A DNA stretch of 64,000 nt from Dysgonomonas sp. PF1-14 (GCF_029892965.1 NZ_JARXWN010000021.1:1-64000), one strand, 5' to 3'. Positions 18,388 through 28,578 are shown, numbered from the stretch's first letter. Notes: a model not told the origin generated them from the sequence alone. A program made the numbers and translations.

Positions 18388-20322
18388 TTATTTACAAACA
18401 AAACATACAACCCATCCGGCAAATCCGACTACAAGAATCAGCGCTCCTATGAGGTATGCCAATGCATACTGCTGTATATATCCGGATTGGAAATTCTTAA
18501 TTGCACGCGAAGAAGCCTGTGTAACATAGGCAAGCGAGTCCATAAAACCATCCACAAATTTCTTGTCGAACCATGCGATAGGCTTGGATATACGCTGGAA
18601 GATAATACTACGTGTAACAAACAACCACAGTTCGTCGAAATAGAACTTATGGAAAGCCCATTTGTATAACGTGCTGATGCTTCCGGCAATCTTGTCAGGC
18701 AATTCGTTTTTCTTAAAGTACAATCTGAATGCGATTCCCATACCTATCACTGAGATTACAACACTTGTAATAGCTACCTGCCAGTTAAGGTGTGCATCGT
18801 AAGGCACCATATCGGAAGTCACAAACTTTCCGAACGGAACATATCCTGCACCGAAGGCAAATATTGCCAATATGATCAACGGAATCGCCATGGCAGGACC
18901 TGCTTCGTGCGGCTCGTGATGATAATGCTTCTTTTCGTAGAAAAATATACGAAGGAAGAGGCGTGTCATATAGAAGGCTGTAAGTCCGGCTGCAAACGAC
19001 AGGATAAAGTATATCGCTTTATTGTGTTCGAAAGCCGCAGCCAATATTTCGTCTTTACTATAAAATCCTGAGAAGAAAGGAATGCCTGCAATAGCGAACA
19101 AGGCTACAGCAAAGGCAACACCTGTGATCGGCAGTTTTTTCCAAAGTCCGCCCATGTCGTCCATTTCATTGCTATGTACCGCATGGATAATAGCTCCTGC
19201 ACAAAGGAATAACAATGCTTTGAAGAAGGCGTGCGTAAACAGGTGAAACATACCCGCCATATAGCCAAGCCCTTCATGCCCGCCAAATTTGGATACCCCT
19301 AGCGAGGTTAACATGAAAGCAATCTGCGAAATGGTAGAGAATGCCAACACGCGTTTTATATCTGTTTGGGTACAGGCAACTATGGCAGCAAACAATGCTG
19401 TGATAGCTCCTACCCACGCTATAATATCAAGGGCATAAGGAGTTACTACATACACAGGGAACAGACGTGCTACAAGGAATACTCCGGCAACAACCATCGT
19501 TGCAGCATGGATCAGAGCAGACGCAGGGGTCGGTCCTTCCATCGCATCGGGCAACCAGATGTGGAACGGCATCATCGCCGATTTACCGGCACCACCCATA
19601 AATATGAGTATCATAGCCCACGACAGTACCGAAAGTCCGATGAATGATGAGCCTTGCATCGTAGTTATGAATGCCGCATTCGGATCGGTAATAGTCGCAA
19701 AATCGAATGTACCTGAGAAATAGGATAGTAATAATATACCTACAAGGAAGAAAAAGTCAGCAAAACGCGTAACAATAAATGCTTTCTTGGAAGCTGCTAC
19801 TGCCGATGGTTTCACATAATAGAAACTGATAAGCAGGAATGACGATACACCCACAAGTTCCCAGAAAATGTACATCTGGAAAATATTTGTAGCCATCACC
19901 AGACCGAGCATGGCAAAACTAAAGAGTGAAAGGAATGCGTAGTAACGCTGGAATCCTTTTTCACCTTTCATGTAGCCAAGACTGTAGATATGCACCATAA
20001 GCGACACAGTAGTAATAACCACGAGCATCATTACGGAAATAGGATCGAGATAGATACCTAAGTCAATGTGCATGGTATCGGTAAACTTCAACCATGTAAC
20101 GGCTGTATGAAATGCCTGATATACTCCGTCTACCTTACCGGCTACAAAGAAGTATTGATACGCTGTCATATATGCCAATACCGTCATTACTCCCAGCGAC
20201 AAGGTTCCCAATACTCCGGCTACGACAGGCTTCATGTATTTTCCGCCCAAGCCCAGTATAAGAAACATGATGACAGGCAGGGCAACTATCAGTATCGGAT
20301 ATGTAAAATTAATATGTTCCAT
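18388..20322 (-). CDS. nuoL: NADH-quinone oxidoreductase subunit L
   Basis: 644 residues; contains IDLGIYLDPISVMMLVVIT, MYIFWELVGVSSFLLISFYY, PFHIWLPDAMEGPTPASALIHA and the long amphipathic C-terminal helix with a final anchor (YQQ...LIGALILVVGFAGWVVCF). The proton-pumping antiporter-like subunit of complex I. Confidence 0.95.
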   Translation of the reverse strand: MEHINFTYPILIVALPVIMFLILGLGGKYMKPVVAGVLGTLSLGVMTVLAYMTAYQYFFVAGKVDGVYQAFHTAVTWLKFTDTMHIDLGIYLDPISVMMLVVITTVSLMVHIYSLGYMKGEKGFQRYYAFLSLFSFAMLGLVMATNIFQMYIFWELVGVSSFLLISFYYVKPSAVAASKKAFIVTRFADFFFLVGILLLSYFSGTFDFATITDPNAAFITTMQGSSFIGLSVLSWAMILIFMGGAGKSAMMPFHIWLPDAMEGPTPASALIHAATMVVAGVFLVARLFPVYVVTPYALDIIAWVGAITALFAAIVACTQTDIKRVLAFSTISQIAFMLTSLGVSKFGGHEGLGYMAGMFHLFTHAFFKALLFLCAGAIIHAVHSNEMDDMGGLWKKLPITGVAFAVALFAIAGIPFFSGFYSKDEILAAAFEHNKAIYFILSFAAGLTAFYMTRLFLRIFFYEKKHYHHEPHEAGPAMAIPLIILAIFAFGAGYVPFGKFVTSDMVPYDAHLNWQVAITSVVISVIGMGIAFRLYFKKNELPDKIAGSISTLYKWAFHKFYFDELWLFVTRSIIFQRISKPIAWFDKKFVDGFMDSLAYVTQASSRAIKNFQSGYIQQYALAYLIGALILVVGFAGWVVCFVCK

Positions 20323-20343
20323 ACTTTCTATCTATTTCCTTGC

Positions 20344-20688
20344 TTAGTTTTTCATTTTAGTTATGTTCTCATCCACATATATACTCTTCACATTGCGGTA
20401 TATATTGATGATGATAGCTATAGCTACAGCTGTTTCGGCAGCTGCTATACCTATTGCAAACAGAGTGAAGAAAAACCCTTCCATCTGTCCGGGATACAGG
20501 TAGCGGTTAAACACTACGAAATTAAGATCGGCAGCGTTGAGCATAAGTTCTATAGATATCAGAACCATCAGCATGTTTTTGCGGGAAAGGAATCCATATA
20601 CCCCTGCAAAAAACATTACTGTACTTACTACCAGATATGCTTCTAAAGGCACTGGTCCTGACAATAAACTTGTTATAAATTCTCCCAT
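20344..20688 (-). CDS. nuoK: NADH-quinone oxidoreductase subunit K
   Basis: 114 residues with three membrane helices and the conserved Glu residues in NMLMVLISIELMLNAADLNFV and FFTLFAIGIAAAETAVAIAI. It is slightly longer than the usual ~100 residues because of a charged C-terminal tail. Confidence 0.93.
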   Translation of the reverse strand: MGEFITSLLSGPVPLEAYLVVSTVMFFAGVYGFLSRKNMLMVLISIELMLNAADLNFVVFNRYLYPGQMEGFFFTLFAIGIAAAETAVAIAIIINIYRNVKSIYVDENITKMKN

Positions 20689-20699
20689 ATTTATATATT

Positions 20700-20817
20700 T
20701 TCACCCCTCCAACCTCCCCAAATGGGAGGCTACCGATGAGGGTCATTTTTTCTATTTTTTATTTTAGATACAACTCTATCTTTACTCCCCTCCCTTTGGA
20801 GGGGCAGGGGGAGGTGT
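20700..20817. repeat. G+C-rich palindromic insert in the nuo operon
   Basis: Between nuoK and nuoJ lies a gap of 129 bp, against 20-95 bp elsewhere in the operon. It holds two short palindromic units: CCTCCCCAAATGGGAGG near 20712-20730, and a CCCTCCCTTTGGAGGGG unit near 20788-20803. No ORF is present. Confidence 0.5.
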
Positions 20818-21321
20818 TTACCTCTTCCGCGCGATCATTATACCTCCGATGATACAAGCCAACAGCAATATACTGATAGCCTCGAATGGCAGTAAATACT
20901 GATATTTATCTGTTCCCATCATTGCCATACCTATATCCTGCATCTGCAATTCATCCTGTGTAATATAAGTATAGAACTTATTCACATTGTAGAATATAAT
21001 GTGTCCGCAAATTGCCAGTCCGGCCAGTGATGCTAATGCTGCGATGAACATCCGGCCCGGTTTTTCGAACTCAATATTACGCCCCGGCTCGTTTGTCAGC
21101 AATATGGCGAAGATAAACAGCACCATCACCCCTCCTGCGTAAACAGCTATCTGAACTGCCATCAGGAAATGATAGTTTAACAACAAATACAGTCCTGCCG
21201 TACCCAATAGCACAAACAGTAAGAATGTTGCTGCGCGGATAATCTTTTGCGTCGTAACTGCCATCAGAGAGCAGACTATAATTACCGCTGCTAAAATGTA
21301 AAATATGATTTGTTCTGCCAT
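20818..21321 (-). CDS. nuoJ: NADH-quinone oxidoreductase subunit J
   Basis: 167 residues, five membrane helices, with the NuoJ pattern LLFVLLGTAGLYLLLNYHFL and VAVQIAVYAGGVMVLFIFAI. Inner-membrane arm of complex I. Confidence 0.93.
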   Translation of the reverse strand: MAEQIIFYILAAVIIVCSLMAVTTQKIIRAATFLLFVLLGTAGLYLLLNYHFLMAVQIAVYAGGVMVLFIFAILLTNEPGRNIEFEKPGRMFIAALASLAGLAICGHIIFYNVNKFYTYITQDELQMQDIGMAMMGTDKYQYLLPFEAISILLLACIIGGIMIARKR

Positions 21322-21348
21322 AATCTATTGATTATCGTATATTGTTAG

Positions 21349-22059
21349 TTATTCCTTATCTTCTTTTTCCTGTTCTTCACTGGTCGGCAATTTAGAAGCC
21401 GGAACGGTGTCAGTGGTCACATCTTTCGGATAGTTCTTTTCGGGATGAACGCCACTATCTTCTTTTATGTCCTGTGCCGGGATCGGCTCAAGCTGTGTCT
21501 GAGGAGCACCTTCGGGAGCACTGTTGTCCCCATGTACGGCAGCTTCTGCTTTTGCCACAGGTTTAGTAACTACAGCCGCAGGTTTCTCTTTCTTCTTCTC
21601 GGCAAGCTTAGAGCCTTCATGGTTGAGTTGCTCTATCAGTTTGCTACGGGTAAACAAAGAGTTTTCGAATGTATTGGTAAATATGATAGCGTCCGAAGGA
21701 CAGGTAATCACGCACAGGTTACAGAATGTACACATACCCAAGTCGTATATGTAACGGTCGAGAATTTTCTTTTTCTTACCCTCTTCTGTTTCTATTGTTT
21801 TGGAGATCACCTGTATTGTTCCGTTAGGACAATTCATCTGGCAAATACCGCAAGCGGTACACAGATGCTCGTTGTTTTCATCATGCGGCATAATAAGCTC
21901 GCCACGAAAACGGTCGGGAATAACAAGAGTGTCTCTGTTCTCGGGATACTGTTCTGTGATCTTCTTCGTCCACAATTCGCCCCATGTCACCCGCATACCT
22001 GTGAGTAACGATTTTATTCCTCCAAATAATCCTGAAAAATATTCTGATACTGAACTCAT
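21349..22059 (-). CDS. nuoI: NADH-quinone oxidoreductase subunit I with long C-terminal tail
   Basis: 236 residues. Two 4Fe-4S motifs: CTACGICQMNCPNG (~73-86) and CTFCNLCVITCPSD (~112-125), all eight Cys present. These carry electrons to the quinone site. From ~150 on there is an ~85-residue low-complexity tail rich in Ala, Pro, Glu and Lys, not part of the usual ~150-180-residue NuoI. Confidence 0.93.
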   Translation of the reverse strand: MSSVSEYFSGLFGGIKSLLTGMRVTWGELWTKKITEQYPENRDTLVIPDRFRGELIMPHDENNEHLCTACGICQMNCPNGTIQVISKTIETEEGKKKKILDRYIYDLGMCTFCNLCVITCPSDAIIFTNTFENSLFTRSKLIEQLNHEGSKLAEKKKEKPAAVVTKPVAKAEAAVHGDNSAPEGAPQTQLEPIPAQDIKEDSGVHPEKNYPKDVTTDTVPASKLPTSEEQEKEDKE

Positions 22060-22080
22060 TTTCTTATCTGCTATAAATTA

Positions 22081-23187
22081 TTATTTCAGGGTCCAACCCA
22101 ATAAAACCAGCACTACCATCAACAGGATGTTCACCATATTGATAGGCAATAGATACTTCCACTCCAGATTCAACAATTGGTCGATACGCAAGCGAGGGAA
22201 TGTCCATCTTACCCATAAGCTCAGGAATACGAGGAATCCCGCTTTACCAAAGAACCATATGTAAGAAGGTATATAATTCATTACCTGATTGAATCCATCC
22301 CATCCTTCAACCTGAATAGGCATCCAGCCACCTAAGAATACTGTTGCTGCAATACCTGCTACAATGAACATATTCAGATACTCAGCCAGATAGAAAAACC
22401 CGAATTGAAGCCCTGAATATTCTGTATGGTATCCGGCAGTCAATTCCGATTCAGCTTCCGGTAAGTCGAAAGGTCCGCGATTGGTTTCGGCATGTCCCGA
22501 TATAAGATATATTATGAAAGCTATTATTGCAGGAACATGTCCGGCTATAATATTCCATTGGTGGATATATGTTTGTCCCTGTATAATCTGAGAGAAACTC
22601 ATTGTGCCCGAAAGCACAACTACAGTCATCAATGCAAATCCGGCAGAAAGCTCATAGCTTATAAACTGCGCCCCGCTTCGCATTGCACCAATCATCGAAT
22701 ATTTGTTGTTGCTAGACCATCCGGCAAGAAGCACCCCGATGATACCTAACGATGACACTGCTAATACATAGAAAACTCCGATATTGAAATCGACAGCCTG
22801 TAACCCGCGTCCAAAAGGCAACGCTCCGAATGTAAGCATAGAAGCTACAATCATAAAGAACGGAGCTGTAAAGAAAAGGAAACGGTCAGATTGTTTTACA
22901 TGAATGATCTCCTTAAGTAATATCTTGATCATGTCGGCGACACTCTGTATCAGACCGTATTTACCAACACGATTGGGACCCAGACGCGCCTGAAAAAATG
23001 CCGTAATTTTTCGCTCTACATATATCAGTATCAAGGCCAATACGGCATATAAAGTGAGCAATGCAGCTCCTATGAGCACAAACTCTATAGCCAAAACCGC
23101 CCATGTAGGCAAACTCTCCGCCAAAAACGTGCCGAATCTTTTTAGCAGTCCTGCTACCTCTAACGGTTGTGAATAGTTTAACAACAT
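22081..23187 (-). CDS. nuoH: NADH-quinone oxidoreductase subunit H
   Basis: 368 residues, eight or nine membrane helices; motifs [24 protein letters not shown] (split here: [18 protein letters not shown]), [24 protein letters not shown] and ending [13 protein letters not shown]. Forms the quinone entry chamber. Confidence 0.95.
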   Translation of the reverse strand: MLLNYSQPLEVAGLLKRFGTFLAESLPTWAVLAIEFVLIGAALLTLYAVLALILIYVERKITAFFQARLGPNRVGKYGLIQSVADMIKILLKEIIHVKQSDRFLFFTAPFFMIVASMLTFGALPFGRGLQAVDFNIGVFYVLAVSSLGIIGVLLAGWSSNNKYSMIGAMRSGAQFISYELSAGFALMTVVVLSGTMSFSQIIQGQTYIHQWNIIAGHVPAIIAFIIYLISGHAETNRGPFDLPEAESELTAGYHTEYSGLQFGFFYLAEYLNMFIVAGIAATVFLGGWMPIQVEGWDGFNQVMNYIPSYIWFFGKAGFLVFLSLWVRWTFPRLRIDQLLNLEWKYLLPINMVNILLMVVLVLLGWTLK

Positions 23188-23219
23188 ATATCTTTATATT
23201 GATAAAATAAATAATCTAT

Positions 23220-24863
23220 TTAACGGTCGATATCAGGAATCACATAGTCCATAGAACCACCAATACCGATAAAGTCTGAAATCTTCTCATCTTTACAGAT
23301 CAACGGCATCACCGATACGGCAGCCATCGACGGAGAACGGAATTTCAGGCGATACGGAGTTTTATCTCCACGACTTTCGATGTAGACACCGAACTCACCG
23401 CGTCCGGCCTCAACACGCTGATAATATTCTCCCTCAGGAAGTTTAATAATGGCTTTGGTTTTAGCCAGATAGTCCCCTTCAGGTATATCATCTATAAGTT
23501 GTTCTATGATTTTTATAGACTCTTCTATCTCGTCCAGACGATTCAGATAGCGGTCAAAAGCATCTCCTGTATGACGAACAATTTCTTTAAAGCTATTTTG
23601 TACCTTTTCAAGACCATACAACGCATAAGGAGCATGCTTACGTATATCGCAGGAAAATCCGGAAGCACGTCCGGCAGGTCCTGTAACAGCATAAGAAATA
23701 GCGTCTTCATTTGAGAGAACACCCAGATTCTTCATACGACCTACAGCAATTACATTTCCGGTAAATAGCTTGTCATATTCGATCAATGCTTTGCGCATAA
23801 CCTTAATAAAGGCTTTCACATCGGATTGAAAATCGGGCTGAATATCGAACATTACACCGCCAAGTACATTGTAGTTGATAATAAGGCGGCCGCCTGTGTT
23901 TTTCTCAAATATCTTAAGGATTTCTTCACGTTCACGCATTCCGTAGATAAATGCTGTGGTAGAACCTAAGTCCATACACATGGTTCCCCATGCTACCAGA
24001 TGCGAATCGATACGATTCAACTCATCCATTATGGTACGTATATATTGTGCTCTTTCGGGCACTTCTATACCTGCCGCTTTTTCAACACACATACACAATC
24101 CGTGACGGTTGATATTTGCCGACAGATAATCTAAACGGTCTGTAAAATGTAGTATCTGAGGATAGGTAAGTTTTTCACTCAGCTTTTCTATACCTCTGTG
24201 AATATAACCACTGTGAACATCTATCTTTTTCACAATTTCACCATCCAACGCCACGCGGAAGTGCATTACCCCGTGAGTAGAAGGGTGCTGTGGTCCTATA
24301 TTTATAAGATAATCGTCTTTCTCAAAGATGGGTACATTCTCTTCTTTAAGTTCTCCTGTTGCAGTTTCCATTATGCGCGGAGCAATATCGATAATATCGC
24401 GGCTTTCTATAGAAACAGCATTGAGGACAGGATTAGTATCGTAATCTTTTCGTAGCGGATAGCCTATCCAGTCCGAATTGAGAAAGAAACGACGCATATC
24501 GGGATTATTGATAAAGCGTATGCCCAGCATGGCATATACTTCACGCTCGTTGAAATGAGCTGTCTCCCACAGGTCGGTTACAGTATACAGCAATGGATTT
24601 TCGCGGTCGGAAGTACCGGTTTTCACTGCTATCTCAATAGATAAGTCCTTTGAAGGACACAACAGATAGGTAACCATAAGTTTTTCACCTTCATCTGTAC
24701 CTGTCAACATTGCAAGATAGTCAAACGGAAGCTCCGCGTGATAGCGAAGTGCTTTTGCCAAATGGCGAAATTTGTCGGGCTCGACAGTTACCGTCAGTGG
24801 TGTCTTATCTTCGACAACCGCTTCGGGCACAGCTTCCAGTATTACCTTTTTAATATTTTCCAT
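23220..24863 (-). CDS. nuoCD: NADH-quinone oxidoreductase subunits C and D (fused)
   Basis: 547 residues. Residues ~1-165 are NuoC (FHYAEL/LAMLTGTDEG region, FNEREVYAMLGIRFINNPDMRR, WIGYPLRKDY); ~185 to the end is the 49-kDa NuoD (INIGPQHPSTHGVMHFRVALDGE, HSGYIHRGIEKL, DRLDYLSANINRHG, ending SMDYVIPDIDR). Fusion of C and D is common in this phylum. Confidence 0.96.
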   Translation of the reverse strand: MENIKKVILEAVPEAVVEDKTPLTVTVEPDKFRHLAKALRYHAELPFDYLAMLTGTDEGEKLMVTYLLCPSKDLSIEIAVKTGTSDRENPLLYTVTDLWETAHFNEREVYAMLGIRFINNPDMRRFFLNSDWIGYPLRKDYDTNPVLNAVSIESRDIIDIAPRIMETATGELKEENVPIFEKDDYLINIGPQHPSTHGVMHFRVALDGEIVKKIDVHSGYIHRGIEKLSEKLTYPQILHFTDRLDYLSANINRHGLCMCVEKAAGIEVPERAQYIRTIMDELNRIDSHLVAWGTMCMDLGSTTAFIYGMREREEILKIFEKNTGGRLIINYNVLGGVMFDIQPDFQSDVKAFIKVMRKALIEYDKLFTGNVIAVGRMKNLGVLSNEDAISYAVTGPAGRASGFSCDIRKHAPYALYGLEKVQNSFKEIVRHTGDAFDRYLNRLDEIEESIKIIEQLIDDIPEGDYLAKTKAIIKLPEGEYYQRVEAGRGEFGVYIESRGDKTPYRLKFRSPSMAAVSVMPLICKDEKISDFIGIGGSMDYVIPDIDR

Positions 24864-24958
24864 CGATAATTCTTCGAGTTAAAGGACTATAAACAGCAGG
24901 TAATACGCCAGCCTCACTTGCCTGACCTTATATTTACCTACTCTATTATTTTTTTGTA

Positions 24959-25534
24959 TTACTTCTTTACTTTAAACAGAAACCGTTCTACTTTGATCTT
25001 ACGCTGCAATTGCATCAAGCCATAGAACAAGGCTTCAGGGCGAGGAGGACAGCCCGGCACATAAACATCGACCGGCATTATTTCATCTATCCCTTTCACC
25101 ACATGGTATGAATCGACAAACGGACCGCCTGAAATAGCACAGCTACCCATAGCGATCACATATTTGGGCTCAGCCATCTGGTCGTACACACGCTTCAACA
25201 GTGGAGCCATCTTATGCACAATCGTTCCTGCTACAACCATAGTGTCAGCCTGACGTGGACTGTTACGTGTAACTTCCATACCAAAACGAGCCAAATCGTA
25301 ACGCGCAGCAGCCGAAGCCATAAATTCGATACCGCAACAGCTTGTAGCGAAGGCCAACGGCCAAACAGAGTTGGAACGTCCCCAGTTAATAAGGTCATCC
25401 AACTTCCCAACAACAACAGGCACTCCGCCTTCGTTGAGTTCTTTTATATAATCTTCAAGATACTCGTTGTCCTTAAATTCTTCGGACGGAATACCCTTTA
25501 TATATACATTTTTTATTTTATTTTTCATTTCCAT
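24959..25534 (-). CDS. nuoB: NADH-quinone oxidoreductase subunit B
   Basis: 191 residues from the ATG at 25534. A longer in-frame start at 25645 would lie inside nuoA, whereas AAAGGAG seven nt upstream of 25534 makes the shorter start more likely; its first codons overlap the nuoA stop by 10 bp. Cluster N2 ligands are in [22 protein letters not shown] and [12 protein letters not shown]. Confidence 0.94.
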   Translation of the reverse strand: MEMKNKIKNVYIKGIPSEEFKDNEYLEDYIKELNEGGVPVVVGKLDDLINWGRSNSVWPLAFATSCCGIEFMASAAARYDLARFGMEVTRNSPRQADTMVVAGTIVHKMAPLLKRVYDQMAEPKYVIAMGSCAISGGPFVDSYHVVKGIDEIMPVDVYVPGCPPRPEALFYGLMQLQRKIKVERFLFKVKK

Positions 25535-25878
25535 TTCAATGCTCCTTTCTTCCAGGCATAGGCAAGACCTAAACCTAATATTAAGATGAAAAACAATATA
25601 CAGTATAATCCCGGCATCCCCAATTGCCTTACGACCGTAGCCCAAGGAAAGAGGAATATTGCCTCTACATCGAACATCAGATACAATATAGCATAGAGAT
25701 AGTATCCTACCTTAAACTGCATCCATGAAGTACCATGAGTAGGAACACCACATTCATAGGGCTCTCCTTTTTGGGCATTAAACGACTTTGGTGATAATAA
25801 TAAGGCCATGCCCAGACCGGCACAGACCAAAGTAATTCCCGTTAAGAAAACGACTAAAAAAAGAGCTGATGAAGCCAT
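25525..25878 (-). CDS. nuoA: NADH-quinone oxidoreductase subunit A
   Basis: 117 residues, three membrane helices; the loop [27 protein letters not shown] and the helix [14 protein letters not shown] are typical. It is the first gene of the nuo operon. Confidence 0.95.
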   Translation of the reverse strand: MASSALFLVVFLTGITLVCAGLGMALLLSPKSFNAQKGEPYECGVPTHGTSWMQFKVGYYLYAILYLMFDVEAIFLFPWATVVRQLGMPGLYCILFFILILGLGLAYAWKKGALKWK

Positions 25879-25998
25879 GTTTTTATATTAAAATTAGAAC
25901 TTTAGTAACAAATTGTCATTCACTTCCGATGATATCCATTTCACTTTGTCACCCTGATATGCTGCAAGCCTTAACCAGAGCGCGTTTGACAATCGGCG

Positions 25999-26029
25999 CA
26001 AAATTACTCTTTATTTTTTTAAAAGCAAA
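25999..26029 (-). promoter_or_regulatory. Promoter of the nuo operon
   Basis: On the minus strand TTTG (26026-26029), 19 nt, then TAATTTTG (25999-26006). This is an exact match to the Bacteroides -33/-7 pattern, ~120 bp upstream of nuoA. Confidence 0.7.
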
Positions 26030-26083
26030 AAAATAGTTGCCAAATTATGCAAATTTGACAACTATAGTTTACAAAACAAGTTG

Positions 26084-27010
26084 TTATGCTTTTTCTCTTA
26101 CGATATATATCGGTCTCTTTTTTGTTTCCAAGTATGTCTTTGATAGATATTGACCTAAAATACCCAGACAGAAGAGCTGAATACCCCCTATGAAGAAAAT
26201 GACACATAAGGTAGAAGCATAGCCCTGCACATCGTCGCCGAACATCAGCTTCTTAAATACAATTACAGATATCATCACAAAAGCGATGGCACAAAACAAA
26301 ATCCCAAACACAGACGCAATAACCAGCGGTCGTGTAGAGAAGGCAATAATTCCTTCTAATGAGTAAAGAAAGAGTCCGATAAACGACCATTTGGTCTGAC
26401 CGGCAACACGCTCTACATTCTCGAAGGCAATCCACTTGGTCTTAAAGCCAACCCAGCCGAAAATTCCTTTCGAGAAACGGTTGTATTCACTCATTTCCAG
26501 TATGGCATCAACCATCTGACGCGTCATCAGCCTGAAATCGCGGGCACCGTCTACAACCTCCGTATCAGAGATTTTATTAATCAGCTTATAGAACTGCTTC
26601 GCGAAGAAAGAGCGCACTGGCGGCTCTCCTTTTCGGTCGATACGCCGCGTGGCTACACAGTCATAATCTTCGGTCTTCAGGCTCTCATACATTTCCTTTA
26701 TCAGCGATGGGGGATCTTGCAGGTCGGCATCTATCAACGACACATAGTTTCCTGTAGCCGCTTCCAGTCCGGCATATATACCGGCTTCTTTACCAAAATT
26801 CCGCGAGAAGGAAACGTAATGAACCCGATCGTCCTGTTCACGCAGTTCTTTTATCAATTCCAGAGTCCTGTCTTTAGACCCATCGTTAATAAAGATAAAC
26901 TCAAATTCCTGATCCGGCATTTCAGCAGCCAGTTTTACAATCTCTTTATATAAAAAAGGAAGGGCTTGTTCTTCATTATAGCAAGGTACAATTAACGATA
27001 TCCTGTCCAT
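26084..27010 (-). CDS. Polyprenyl-phosphate-type family 2 glycosyltransferase
   Basis: 308 residues: N-terminal GT-A domain (SLIVPCYNEEQALPFLYKEI, FINDGSKDRTLELI, SLIDADLQDPPSLI with the DxD-type Asp pair) and two C-terminal membrane helices (~230-255 and ~270-290). The arrangement is that of GtrB/DPM1-like enzymes, which charge a lipid carrier with a sugar. It may supply the GT39 enzyme or similar transferases, but no neighbour proves this. Confidence 0.85.
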   Translation of the reverse strand: MDRISLIVPCYNEEQALPFLYKEIVKLAAEMPDQEFEFIFINDGSKDRTLELIKELREQDDRVHYVSFSRNFGKEAGIYAGLEAATGNYVSLIDADLQDPPSLIKEMYESLKTEDYDCVATRRIDRKGEPPVRSFFAKQFYKLINKISDTEVVDGARDFRLMTRQMVDAILEMSEYNRFSKGIFGWVGFKTKWIAFENVERVAGQTKWSFIGLFLYSLEGIIAFSTRPLVIASVFGILFCAIAFVMISVIVFKKLMFGDDVQGYASTLCVIFFIGGIQLFCLGILGQYLSKTYLETKKRPIYIVREKA

Positions 27011-27037
27011 GTTTAATTTGTTGGTTTATGTTGAATA

Positions 27038-27068
27038 CAAAGATAAAGTCTTTTGCGGCTTACACAAA
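27038..27068 (-). promoter_or_regulatory. Promoter of the GT2 gene
   Basis: TTTG (27065-27068), 19 nt, TATCTTTG (27038-27045) on the minus strand, 28 bp upstream of the ATG. Confidence 0.65.
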
Positions 27069-27084
27069 CCGCTCCTTATGATTT

Positions 27085-28143
27085 TTACAACAGTTCTAAA
27101 TATTTATGTACTAAGCGTGATACAGGATAACGATCTACATCTTCTTTTTTAACTTTTATATATCCATCAGTCAACAATATCCTATCAACTATAACCTTGT
27201 AAAAGGTTGCATATATTACCTGATGCGAAAGTACATGTTTCACCTGTGTTACATATTTTATTCTTACATTCTCTGCTGTTGCGAGCAAAGCTTTAGCATC
27301 ATTATTCTGCCCAATATTTTCTGTAAAAAGCTCTTCTTTCGTTTCTACCAAAGGCAATTCGTACAGATTTTGCCAGATATCTTTAGCTGTACGCTTGTGT
27401 AAAAACACATTGTCGCCACAGTGTATATCAAAATAAGAGAAATAACGATTTTTTGTTTTTTGTTTTCCTTCCTTTACAGGATACACACTTACCTGACCTC
27501 TGTCATTAGCTATACATATAGATAGAGCCGGGCAATTTTCACAATCGGGTGAAACGGGGACGCATTGCAATGCTCCGAATTCCATTATTGCCTGATTGTG
27601 CAAACCGGGCTTTGATTCGTCGAGTAAAGATTGTGCCAGTTCTGCAAAGGCTTTTTTCCCTCTGCCCGAATCGATAGGTTCATCCATTGCAAATATACGG
27701 GACAAAACCCTGTACACATTGCCATCGACTACAGCATAAGGTTCATTAAATGCAAATGAGGCTATAGCAGCAGCAGTGTACTCTCCCACCCCTTTCAGGC
27801 TTAGTATATCTTTATAGTCACGCGGAAATTTTCCATCAAAATTATCCACAATCATCTTTGCAGCTGCATGAAGATTTCGGGCACGACTATAATATCCCAA
27901 CCCCTGCCAAAGCTTAAGCACTTCGCTTTCGCCTGCTTTTGCCAACAGGGCAACTGTCGGAAACTTTTCTACAAAGCGGTTAAAATAATCATAACCCTGA
28001 TCTACGCGGGTTTGTTGCAATATTACTTCCGAAATCCAAATGATGTAGGGATCTGATGTTTTACGCCAAGGCAAGTCTCTCTTATTCTCATTATACCATT
28101 GTATCAATATGGCACTTAATCTCAAATTTTCCTTTTTACTCAT
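27085..28143 (-). CDS. mutY: A/G-specific adenine glycosylase
   Basis: 352 residues: DLPWRKTSDPYIIWISEVILQQTRVDQ, helix-hairpin-helix LKGVGEYTAAAIASFAF with VVDGNVYRVLSR (catalytic Asp), and an intact 4Fe-4S loop (Cys-x6-Cys-x2-Cys-x5-Cys in CVPVSPDCENCPALSIC). The C-terminal ~110 residues are the NUDIX-like domain that reads 8-oxoG. Removes A opposite 8-oxoguanine. Divergent from the HU gene, sharing a 159-bp intergenic region. Confidence 0.94.
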   Translation of the reverse strand: MSKKENLRLSAILIQWYNENKRDLPWRKTSDPYIIWISEVILQQTRVDQGYDYFNRFVEKFPTVALLAKAGESEVLKLWQGLGYYSRARNLHAAAKMIVDNFDGKFPRDYKDILSLKGVGEYTAAAIASFAFNEPYAVVDGNVYRVLSRIFAMDEPIDSGRGKKAFAELAQSLLDESKPGLHNQAIMEFGALQCVPVSPDCENCPALSICIANDRGQVSVYPVKEGKQKTKNRYFSYFDIHCGDNVFLHKRTAKDIWQNLYELPLVETKEELFTENIGQNNDAKALLATAENVRIKYVTQVKHVLSHQVIYATFYKVIVDRILLTDGYIKVKKEDVDRYPVSRLVHKYLELL

Positions 28144-28224
28144 TTACAATATTTTATAATTCAGAGCCAAACCTATCTGAATTTGAAAGTTAATTTCTCA
28201 GTGTTAAAAAAAAAATGATAATTA

Positions 28225-28259
28225 TTTGTTTCAAAGGTAAATAAAAAGCTATATATTTG
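28225..28259 (+). promoter_or_regulatory. Promoter of the HU gene, divergent from that of mutY
   Basis: Plus strand: TTTG at 28225 and TATATTTG at 28252-28259 (spacer 23, longer than usual). On the minus strand TACCTTTG at 28232-28239 would serve mutY, so the two promoters overlap. Confidence 0.5.
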
Positions 28260-28302
28260 CAGTCCAAAAAATTAATTGTTTAGAATTTTAAAAAATAAGA
28301 AA

Positions 28303-28578
28303 ATGACAAAAGCTGACATCGTTAACGAAATTGCGAAGAATACAGGCATTGACAAAGCTACTGTATTAAAAACAGTTGAATCATTCATGGATGTAGTTAA
28401 AGACTCTCTAAGTAAGAATGAAAATGTATATTTAAGAGGTTTCGGTAGTTTCATCGTGAAAACAAGAGCACAAAAAACAGCTCGCAATATTTCAAAGAAC
28501 ACAACTATCATTATTCCGGCGCACTCTATTCCGGCATTTAAACCTGCTAAAACTTTCGTTATCCAGGTAAGAAAGTAA
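28303..28578 (+). CDS. hup: HU-family DNA-binding protein
   Basis: 91 residues from MTKADIVNEIAKNTG; the in-frame TTG nine codons earlier is unlikely to be used. The HU core shows KNENVYLRGFGSFIVKTR and the DNA-binding arm RAQKTARNISKNTTIIIPAHSIPAFKPAK. Compacts and bends DNA. Followed by the COX24-like peptide and rng, an order also known from other Bacteroidota. Confidence 0.93.
   Translation: MTKADIVNEIAKNTGIDKATVLKTVESFMDVVKDSLSKNENVYLRGFGSFIVKTRAQKTARNISKNTTIIIPAHSIPAFKPAKTFVIQVRK

Noticed and set aside
25535-25645. Longer nuoB start
   Set aside because: It lies inside nuoA, and AAAGGAG precedes the ATG at 25534 at the right distance.
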